From NCBI GenBank assembly GCA_029939015.1, contig JAOZTV010000110.1, positions 1-9,102 of the forward strand: a DNA stretch of 9,102 bases, written 5' to 3'. Shown here in pieces: positions 1 to 4,993 of this stretch. The stretch is from Candidatus Aminicenantota bacterium (GTDB lineage: Bacteria > Acidobacteriota > Aminicenantia > UBA2199). A model generated the notes under the pieces. It was not told the DNA's origin. It saw only the letters and a list, made by a program, of their open reading frames with translations, and did no database searches. Position numbers and translations under genes: made by a program. How positions within the stretch are numbered: the stretch's first letter is position 1; each line of letters opens with the position of its first letter.

Positions 1-88
1 TTGCTATATGATATGAAAGTATCTTCATTTTTTTGTTGAGTGTCAGATCATCAAATTTATCGGCTAATTCTAAGATTTTTTTATCCAT
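1..88 (-). CDS. Unidentified protein, N-terminal fragment (cut by window edge)
   Basis: An ATG at 88-86 opens a minus-strand frame that runs without a stop for 29 codons to the left edge. The visible start reads MDKKILELADKFDDLTLNKK, a charged and probably helical stretch with no signal peptide, so the product looks cytoplasmic. A GGGAG Shine-Dalgarno (plus strand ctccc, 96-100) sits 7 nt upstream of the ATG, inside the last codons of the cvpA-like gene, whose stop ends 2 nt before this start. That spacing argues for translation coupled to the gene before it and membership of the purC-cvpA transcript. I do not recognise the family from this fragment. Confidence 0.6.
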   Translation of the reverse strand, partial: MDKKILELADKFDDLTLNKKMKILSYHIA

Positions 89-90
89 TT

Positions 91-711
91 TCAATCTCCC
101 TGTGGTAGAAATCCCTGCATTAATTCAATTGTTTCATTTAAGAGTATTTTTACTATAAATGATTTGTTAACTGTTTCTACTTTATACTCGATTTTTCTAA
201 CACCGTAAATAATAATAGAGCATATTAGAATTCCTCTAATTAATCCAAAAAATGCGCCAAGAATACGGTCAACAGATTTCATTGGACCTCTGACAAGTAT
301 TTTTTTTATAAAATATGTGACTATTGAACCAATAATTAAGATAAAAAAAAAGATAATTAAAAATGCTATGAAGTCTGCAACCGTTCTTCCCTTCTTTTTG
401 TTTTTAAAAATCCCTTTTGCAATACTGGAAGGTGTTTGCTTTAGATCTTTATTGATATTTTTCATAGTACTATCATCAGTTGTTTTATCTTGCTTGTGAA
501 TTATTTTGATTTTTTCTTGATTTATACTATTGCTGTCGTTTTTAACAAATACATTGCTTAGGTCAGAATAAAATAGAGATGCAAGCATTATTGCAAGTAT
601 AAAAAAAATAAATGAAAAGATTTCTCTTAAAAACCCCTTCATAAGTCCAAATATCAAGGAAAGGGAGACAATAATTATAATTAAAAGATCAACTATATTA
701 AATGCATCCAT
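91..711 (-). CDS. cvpA: CvpA-family inner-membrane protein
   Basis: The 206-residue product is an integral membrane protein of the CvpA family, named after the colicin V production protein of E. coli. The family's molecular role is poorly defined; it has been linked to envelope stress tolerance. Hydrophobic segments lie at about 7-23, 30-48, 112-136 and 154-170. The family hallmark DRILGAFFGLIRG is at 148-160, and the N-terminal pattern of a first helix followed by GLMKGFLREIFSF also fits. Between helices 2 and 3 (about 53-108) is a hydrophilic Lys/Asn/Asp-rich stretch that makes the protein longer than the usual 160-180 residues. The start is supported by the family N-terminus, but no good Shine-Dalgarno precedes it. 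It begins 11 nt after the purC stop, so coupling to purC is likely. A purine-gene neighbour is typical, as with cvpA-purF in enterobacteria. Confidence 0.85.
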   Translation of the reverse strand: MDAFNIVDLLIIIIVSLSLIFGLMKGFLREIFSFIFFILAIMLASLFYSDLSNVFVKNDSNSINQEKIKIIHKQDKTTDDSTMKNINKDLKQTPSSIAKGIFKNKKKGRTVADFIAFLIIFFFILIIGSIVTYFIKKILVRGPMKSVDRILGAFFGLIRGILICSIIIYGVRKIEYKVETVNKSFIVKILLNETIELMQGFLPQGD

Positions 712-722
712 GATATTTTTTG

Positions 723-1610
723 TTAAAACTTTTTGCCTGTTAATACTTCAAATATTTCGATGTATTTTTCTCTTGTTTTGTTTACAATATCTATTGGTAG
801 GACTGGGGGATTGCTCTTCTTATCCCAAGATGAATTTAAAAGAAAATTTCTTACAAATTGTTTGTCATAAGAAGGTGGTTCAACTCCTGGTTTATAATCA
901 TCAATTTTCCAAAATCTTGAAGAGTCGGGTGTAAATATTTCATCAATCAAGACAATCTCTCCATTTTCATCTCTTCCAAATTCAAATTTTGTGTCAGCAA
1001 TTATTACACCTTTTTCTGTGGCAAACTTACCTGCTGTTTTAAAAAGGTTGATAGATAGTTCTTTTATCTTTTCTGCATCTTCTTTGCCGATTGTATTTAT
1101 CATTTCAGCAAATGTGATGTTTTCATCGTGACCTTCGTCTTCTTTAGTTGTCGGAGTAAAAATTGGTTCATTAAATTTATCTGCAAAACTTAAACCCTTT
1201 TCTAACTTAACTCCACATATTTCACCACTTGCTTGATAAGTCTTCCAGCCTGAACCTACTATATATCCTCTTACGATAGCTTCAATTGGAAATGTGTCAA
1301 GCTTTTTTGTAAGAATGGATCTTCCCTCAATTTTATCTTTAAAGGATTTGAACGCTTCAATATTTTCAGGTTGGCTATCAATAATATGATTATTAAAAAG
1401 TTTCTTTGTATGATCAAACCAGAAAGCAGATAATTGATTAAGCACCTTACCCTTATCAGGAATTAATGATGGAAGTACAAAATCAAATGCAGATACACGG
1501 TCAGTTGAAACTATTAATAGTTTATCTTCGACCTTATAAACATCTCTTACCTTTCCTCTTTTAAAAATTTCTAATGGTAAGTCAGTTGAACCTATTAGTG
1601 GTGATGACAT
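723..1610 (-). CDS. purC: Phosphoribosylaminoimidazole-succinocarboxamide synthase (SAICAR synthetase)
   Basis: This cytoplasmic enzyme of de novo purine synthesis joins CAIR and aspartate with ATP to give SAICAR (EC 6.3.2.6). The product is 295 residues from the chosen start. Visible motifs are the nucleotide-binding GKVRDVY at 19-25, STDRVSAFD at 35-43, the first family signature PIEAIVRGYIVGS at 108-120, the second signature IIADTKFEFG at 203-212, and DEIFTPDSSRFW at 223-234. The length matches the longer yeast Ade1-like class rather than the roughly 237-residue E. coli type. An in-frame ATG exists 14 codons upstream at 1652, but the start at 1610 has AAGGAG 7 nt upstream (plus strand 1618-1623), and homologues start near the SPLIGSTDLP stretch. 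The cvpA-type gene follows after 11 nt. I found no convincing -35/-10 pair just upstream, and no PurR-like box. Confidence 0.96.
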   Translation of the reverse strand: MSSPLIGSTDLPLEIFKRGKVRDVYKVEDKLLIVSTDRVSAFDFVLPSLIPDKGKVLNQLSAFWFDHTKKLFNNHIIDSQPENIEAFKSFKDKIEGRSILTKKLDTFPIEAIVRGYIVGSGWKTYQASGEICGVKLEKGLSFADKFNEPIFTPTTKEDEGHDENITFAEMINTIGKEDAEKIKELSINLFKTAGKFATEKGVIIADTKFEFGRDENGEIVLIDEIFTPDSSRFWKIDDYKPGVEPPSYDKQFVRNFLLNSSWDKKSNPPVLPIDIVNKTREKYIEIFEVLTGKKF

Positions 1611-1617
1611 TTTCTCT

Positions 1618-1623
1618 CTCCTT
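1618..1623 (-). promoter_or_regulatory. purC Shine-Dalgarno that fixes the start
   Basis: On the minus strand this reads AAGGAG, 7 nt before the ATG at 1610-1608. The alternative in-frame ATG at 1652 has no comparable site, so this element supports the shorter protein. Confidence 0.8.
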
Positions 1624-1665
1624 ATTTTTGTTATGTTTTCATTCATAATCATATAAAGTATGTAG

Positions 1666-1687
1666 GGGCAGACCTATGTGTCTGCCC
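1666..1687. repeat. Left-end hairpin of the element
   Basis: Arms GGGCAGAC (1666-1673) and GTCTGCCC (1680-1687) pair perfectly around a 6-nt loop. No T-run follows on either strand, so it is not a standard rho-independent terminator. On the minus strand it lies about 55 nt upstream of the purC start. Confidence 0.75.
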
Positions 1688-1718
1688 AGTTCTTAGTTTA
1701 TGTTCTGCCCAGTTCTTA
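1681..1718. repeat. Tandem 15-bp direct repeat, 23-bp period
   Basis: TCTGCCCAGTTCTTA occurs at 1681-1695 and again at 1704-1718. The first copy includes the closing arm of the left-end hairpin, so the second looks like a local duplication of the inner edge of that end. Confidence 0.8.
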
Positions 1719-1729
1719 ATTAAAGATCC

Positions 1730-1784
1730 AAATGTTTTCATAAATTGTGAAACTTTTTCTTACTAAATACCTAAATGTTTTCAT
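1730..1784. repeat. 12-bp direct repeat inside the element
   Basis: AAATGTTTTCAT is present at 1730-1741 and 1773-1784, 43 bp apart. A shorter version, ATGTTTTCAT, recurs at 1633-1642 outside the element, close to the purC start. A role as a protein-binding site is possible but unsupported. Confidence 0.6.
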
Positions 1785-1822
1785 TATTAACAATACAATA
1801 TGTATATTAATAAGGAAGGTCA

Positions 1823-1844
1823 GGGCGAACACTTAGGTTCGCCC
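1823..1844. repeat. Right-end hairpin of the element
   Basis: Arms GGGCGAAC (1823-1830) and GTTCGCCC (1837-1844) pair perfectly around a 6-nt loop, 26 nt past the hppA stop. It would be the first strong structure at the 3' end of the hppA transcript. The following minus-strand bases (TGACCTTCC) are not a U-tract, so termination here is uncertain. Confidence 0.75.
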
Positions 1845-1870
1845 CTACATTTATTATTAAAATTAATATA

Positions 1871-4060
1871 TTATAAAATTGAATATCCTACTACAAGACC
1901 TGCGACAACTATTGAAATCATGCTCATTAATTTTATGAGGATGTTTAGTGATGGTCCTGATGTATCTTTTAAGGGATCACCAACGGTATCGCCAACTACA
2001 CCAGCTTTATGAGCTGCTGAGCCTTTACCTCCAAAATGTCCCTGTTCGATATATTTTTTAGCATTATCCCATGAACCACCGGCATTTGCCATAAAAATAG
2101 CAAGTACAAAACCAGCTCCAAGAACACCAACAAGTAAGCCCATAACACCAGAGACACCAAGTATCATGCCGGTAACTATAGGTAGTATAATTGCCAATGA
2201 AGAAGGCAGTATCATTTCTCGCTGTGCACCTTTGGTTGAAATCATAACACATGAATGGTAATCAGGTTTAGTAGTTCCTTCCATGATACCAGGCATTTCT
2301 TTGAACTGTCTTCTGACTTCATTGACCATAGCTGCTGCTGCTCTACCAACTGCTTTCATAGTTAGACCAGAGAAAACAAATGCCATCATTGAACCAAGGA
2401 AAATACCTACAATAACTTTTGGATTCATAAGGTTTACGCTGAAAAGATCCATGAAGTTTTCAATAGTTATCTGGTCAATATTTAGATTATGTTTAGTCAA
2501 ATATTCAGGTATAAATTTTGGAAGTTTATCTAGTCCAATATGTTCCATACCCATTTTAATTTCTTCGATATAAGCTGCAAGAAGTGCAAGACCTGTGAGT
2601 GCAGCTGACCCAATTGCAAAACCTTTACCTGTTGCAGCAGTTGTATTCCCAAGAGAATCAAGTGCATCTGTTCTTTCTCTAACAACTTTATCAAGACCTG
2701 CCATTTCAGCATTGCCACCGGCATTATCTGCAATTGGACCATAAGCATCAGTCGCAAGGGTTATTCCAAGAGTTGAAAGCATGCCTACAGCTGCGATTCC
2801 AATGCCGTAAACACCGAGCATTGCATTATTAAATCCACCTGCAAAACCGAAAGCTCCCATAATCCCTATTGCAATTGCAGTTACTGGTATTGCAGTAGAT
2901 ATCATACCTGATGCAAGACCTTCGATAATAACTGTTGCTTCACCAGTCTTTGCTTTTTCAGCAACCTCAATTGTCGGTCTAAAACCTTCTGAAGTATAAT
3001 ATTCAACACTCTTACCTACAACTAATCCAACTATTAAACCGACAACAATTGAACCGAATATCCCAATATGTTCAGGTAGTAGATAATTAACTGCAAAATA
3101 TGAGCCAATTATAATTAATAGAGAACTAAAATTAATTCCAAAGCCAAGTGAACTTAATAATTGTTTCTGAGTTGCACCTTCTTTTGTTCTAACAAAGAAA
3201 ATACCTATTATTGAAGCAAATATTCCGATACCAGCGATAACCATTGGTAGAAGAACAGCATTCAACTGTAATTTTTCGCTAACATGAAGAAATGCAGAAG
3301 CACCTAAGGCAGCGGAGGCAAGTATTGAACCTGCATAAGACTCATAAAGATCAGCGCCCATACCTGCAACATCACCAACATTGTCACCAACATTATCAGC
3401 AATTGTAGCCGGATTTCTTGGGTCATCCTCGGGAATTCCCGCTTCAACCTTTCCAACCAAATCAGCACCAACATCGGCAGCCTTTGTAAAAATACCACCA
3501 CCAACTCTTGCAAATAATGCCTGTAATGAAGCACCCATACCAAATGAGAGCATAGTTACTGTTGTTACAACCAGAGAAGTATCTAATACTACATGTAGCA
3601 TATAAAACCATACTGCAACATCTATTAAACCAAGACCTACAACAACAAGTCCCATTACAGCTCCAGCTCTGAATGCTACTTTAAGAGCTTTGTCAAGAGA
3701 TTCTCTTGCCATATTAGTTGTTCTTGCAGAAGCTAATGTTGCTGTTACCATTCCAATAAAACCAGCGAGACCAGAAAAGAATCCACCAGTTAAAAATGCA
3801 AATGGTGTCCATTTTGACTGTACGCCAAGTCCAAAAGATAAAAATCCTAAGAATACAAATGCTATAGCAAAAAATATTATTACTACTTTATACTGCTGAT
3901 TAAGGTATGCTCTAGCACCCTTTCTAACAGCCTCAGCGATCTCAATCATTTTCTCAGTTCCTTCACTGACCTTCATGATTTTTTTGTAAAACCCGAAAGC
4001 AAAGACCAATGCAACCAGGGCACCAACTGGTGCAATTAAAAATATTAACATATTATCCAT
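1871..4060 (-). CDS. hppA: Membrane-bound pyrophosphatase, K+-dependent type, ion-pumping (probably Na+)
   Basis: The 729-residue product is an integral inner-membrane pump of about 16 helices that couples hydrolysis of pyrophosphate to export of Na+ and/or H+. Catalytic motifs are complete: DVGADLVGKVE at 196-206, EDDPRNPATIADNVGDNVGD at 211-230, TDAYGPIADNAGGNAEM at 437-453, GGSWDNAKKYIEQG at 661-674, and HKAGVVGDTVGDPLKDTSGP at 684-703. The K+ signature GNTTAATGKG at 471-480 has Ala475 and Gly478. K+-independent enzymes carry Lys and Thr at these positions, so this one should need K+. ADLYE at 236-240 keeps the Asp and Glu of the ion gate. K+-dependent enzymes are mostly Na+ pumps, but H+ or dual transport cannot be excluded. 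GGAGG (plus strand 4070-4074) lies 9 nt before the ATG, and an exact consensus promoter lies upstream. The gene appears monocistronic, or it may read through the repeat element into purC. Confidence 0.96.
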   Translation of the reverse strand: MDNMLIFLIAPVGALVALVFAFGFYKKIMKVSEGTEKMIEIAEAVRKGARAYLNQQYKVVIIFFAIAFVFLGFLSFGLGVQSKWTPFAFLTGGFFSGLAGFIGMVTATLASARTTNMARESLDKALKVAFRAGAVMGLVVVGLGLIDVAVWFYMLHVVLDTSLVVTTVTMLSFGMGASLQALFARVGGGIFTKAADVGADLVGKVEAGIPEDDPRNPATIADNVGDNVGDVAGMGADLYESYAGSILASAALGASAFLHVSEKLQLNAVLLPMVIAGIGIFASIIGIFFVRTKEGATQKQLLSSLGFGINFSSLLIIIGSYFAVNYLLPEHIGIFGSIVVGLIVGLVVGKSVEYYTSEGFRPTIEVAEKAKTGEATVIIEGLASGMISTAIPVTAIAIGIMGAFGFAGGFNNAMLGVYGIGIAAVGMLSTLGITLATDAYGPIADNAGGNAEMAGLDKVVRERTDALDSLGNTTAATGKGFAIGSAALTGLALLAAYIEEIKMGMEHIGLDKLPKFIPEYLTKHNLNIDQITIENFMDLFSVNLMNPKVIVGIFLGSMMAFVFSGLTMKAVGRAAAAMVNEVRRQFKEMPGIMEGTTKPDYHSCVMISTKGAQREMILPSSLAIILPIVTGMILGVSGVMGLLVGVLGAGFVLAIFMANAGGSWDNAKKYIEQGHFGGKGSAAHKAGVVGDTVGDPLKDTSGPSLNILIKLMSMISIVVAGLVVGYSIL

Positions 4061-4096
4061 AAATAATTTCCTCCATTATTTGATAATTATTTTGGT

Positions 4097-4129
4097 AAGA
4101 CAATAAATCGTTAAAAAATTTCTTGTCTT
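4097..4129 (-). promoter_or_regulatory. Inverted repeat in the hppA 5' leader
   Basis: AAGACAA (4097-4103) and TTGTCTT (4123-4129) form 7-bp arms around a 19-nt spacer. The pair begins a few bases after the start site expected from the promoter, within an untranslated leader of about 72 nt. It could be a leader hairpin or an operator. There is no match to a riboswitch I know. Confidence 0.35.
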
Positions 4130-4138
4130 TAAAATGAA

Positions 4139-4167
4139 ATTATATAAAAAATGAGTGATAGTGTCAA
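4139..4167 (-). promoter_or_regulatory. Consensus sigma-70 promoter of hppA
   Basis: On the minus strand, TTGACA (4167-4162) is followed by exactly 17 bp and TATAAT (4144-4139): both hexamers are perfect. Transcription would start near 4132. An A/T tract directly upstream (4168-4187) could act as an UP element. This predicts strong, housekeeping-type expression. Confidence 0.85.
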
Positions 4168-4187
4168 TTGAAAAAAAAAATAAAAAG

Positions 4188-4216
4188 TTGAAAAAAATGA
4201 GAATTCATACTACTAT
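4188..4216 (+). promoter_or_regulatory. Predicted promoter of the plus-strand lipoprotein gene
   Basis: TTGAAA (4188-4193), a 17-bp spacer and TACTAT (4211-4216) predict a start near 4223, leaving a leader of about 24 nt. It is back to back with the hppA promoter; the two -35 boxes are 20 bp apart across an A-rich tract. Confidence 0.65.
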
Positions 4217-4246
4217 TAAGTGGTTAGACAAAAATAAGGAGGAATT

Positions 4247-4951
4247 ATGAAGAAAATTATTGTTTTAATTATGTTTGTTTCCATAGTAATGTTTGCTTTT
4301 AACTGTAAAACAAATGATGATATTGCTAATGAAATTGATCAGGAAAAAGCTGAAGCCTCTGTAGGTCTTGCAGCTAAAACAGTTACAAGTCTCATTGCTT
4401 CAGTATATCAAAGTTCAATAAGTTTAAGTAATGATGGCTCGGAAATGAGCAGTTTTCTTGTGAAAGGAATTGATATAAATGCAACTTATGATGCAGGAAC
4501 AGGATGGTGGACTATTAATTTTAATTATGATGGATACCAAGCTAGTTTGAGAATCCAATTAAAGAGTACTTCAGGTGAGGTTCAAAAGGATTTTGCTGCC
4601 AATACTGGGTCTGTTTTAGTTAAGGGAGATGGTAGTGGGACTGATTTAACTTTTACTATAGATTGGACAGTTTCTGGAACAGAATTAGCGTCTAGTGCTT
4701 ATAAAGTAAATGGTACTGGTAATATTGAATATAAAGGAGAATCACTAGCACTAAGTATATCAGATACAGAAATTAAGAAAAAAGGTGCAACCAATCCTTC
4801 AAGCGGTACTCTAACGGTAGAAGTGGGTGGTATAAATTTTGTCTTAAATTATGATGGTAATGCAATTATTACTGTAACTTATGCCTATGATGGGGAAAAT
4901 CATAAAATTGTAGTTAATATTCATACAGGAGAAATTACTAGATTAAGTTAA
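4247..4951 (+). CDS. Putative lipoprotein of unknown function, beta-rich
   Basis: The 234-residue product starts with a lipoprotein signal: MKK, a hydrophobic core, and a lipobox-like FAFNC with Cys20 as the likely lipidated residue. Lys follows the Cys and Asp does not come until 24, which fits export to the outer membrane, although sorting rules vary by phylum. After a helical stretch at about 25-57, the protein is rich in alternating Ser/Thr/Gly and hydrophobic residues with aromatic-Asp-Gly turns (NYDG at 93 and 201, YDG at 214), suggesting beta-sheet. No catalytic motif is visible and I do not recognise the family. AGGAGG (4237-4242) precedes the ATG by 4 nt. It is the only plus-strand gene here, divergent from hppA and convergent with the protease/barrel gene, so probably a single-gene unit. 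Confidence 0.85.
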   Translation: MKKIIVLIMFVSIVMFAFNCKTNDDIANEIDQEKAEASVGLAAKTVTSLIASVYQSSISLSNDGSEMSSFLVKGIDINATYDAGTGWWTINFNYDGYQASLRIQLKSTSGEVQKDFAANTGSVLVKGDGSGTDLTFTIDWTVSGTELASSAYKVNGTGNIEYKGESLALSISDTEIKKKGATNPSSGTLTVEVGGINFVLNYDGNAIITVTYAYDGENHKIVVNIHTGEITRLS

Positions 4952-4966
4952 TTTGTTAACCTCTAA

Positions 4967-4993
4967 AATTTAGCGATTAATAATCGCTAAATT
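4967..4993. terminator. Perfect palindrome between convergent genes, possible two-way terminator
   Basis: AATTTAGCGATTA (4967-4979) is mirrored exactly by TAATCGCTAAATT (4981-4993) around one base. As a hairpin it gives 12 bp with a 3-nt loop. It sits between the stop of the plus-strand lipoprotein gene (4951) and the convergent 951-codon gene, and it overlaps that gene's TAA (4994-4992). Minus-strand RNA then reads UUAGAGG after the stem, and plus-strand RNA reads AAAATTC, so neither side has a long U-tract. Position and symmetry favour termination in both directions. Confidence 0.6.

Larger units (their letters stand above)
1660..1850. repeat. Non-coding element with hairpin-forming terminal inverted repeats (MITE- or REP-pair-like)
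   Basis: The left end (from 1660, atgtaggggcagacctatgt and onward) and the reverse complement of the right end (from 1850, atgtaggggcgaacctaagt and onward) match at 23 of 28 positions. Each end is also a perfect 8-bp hairpin: GGGCAGAC/GTCTGCCC with a 6-nt loop at 1666-1687, and GGGCGAAC/GTTCGCCC with a 6-nt loop at 1823-1844. Four of the five mismatches between the ends are paired changes that preserve the stem. The interior is AT-rich with short direct repeats and no credible ORF. It fills the gap between hppA and purC. I see no clear target-site duplication. It could be a small non-autonomous mobile element or a pair of interspersed palindromic repeats. Effects on termination or mRNA stability are inference. 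Confidence 0.7.

Noticed and set aside
317..934. Plus-strand frames opposite cvpA and purC (317-499 and 710-934)
   Set aside because: They are antisense to recognised genes, with no ribosome site or known product.
723..1652. Longer 309-residue purC starting at 1652
   Set aside because: No ribosome site precedes it, while AAGGAG sits 7 nt before the ATG at 1610, where the family homology begins.
1611..1670. Promoter for purC just upstream of its start
   Set aside because: A TATGAT-like -10 can be drawn, but the matching -35 position reads TAGGTC, so support is too weak.
1681..1718. CRISPR-like spaced repeats
   Set aside because: There are only two copies of a 15-mer, with an 8-bp gap and no cas genes.
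1800..2012. Plus-strand 70-codon frame over the repeat element and the hppA 3' end
   Set aside because: It is antisense to conserved hppA codons and crosses the right hairpin. There is no family signal or ribosome site.
2064..2757. Additional open frames within hppA (2064-2252 and 2530-2757 minus, 2283-2573 plus)
   Set aside because: They give atypical, low-complexity protein sequences in alternate frames of hppA, with no independent start signals.
3304..3905. Open frames on both strands within hppA (3304-3543 minus, 3381-3605 plus, 3690-3899 plus)
   Set aside because: They are shadows of the strongly conserved hppA reading frame.
4061..4132. Riboswitch in the hppA leader
   Set aside because: The leader is short, with one weak stem and no motif of a known class.
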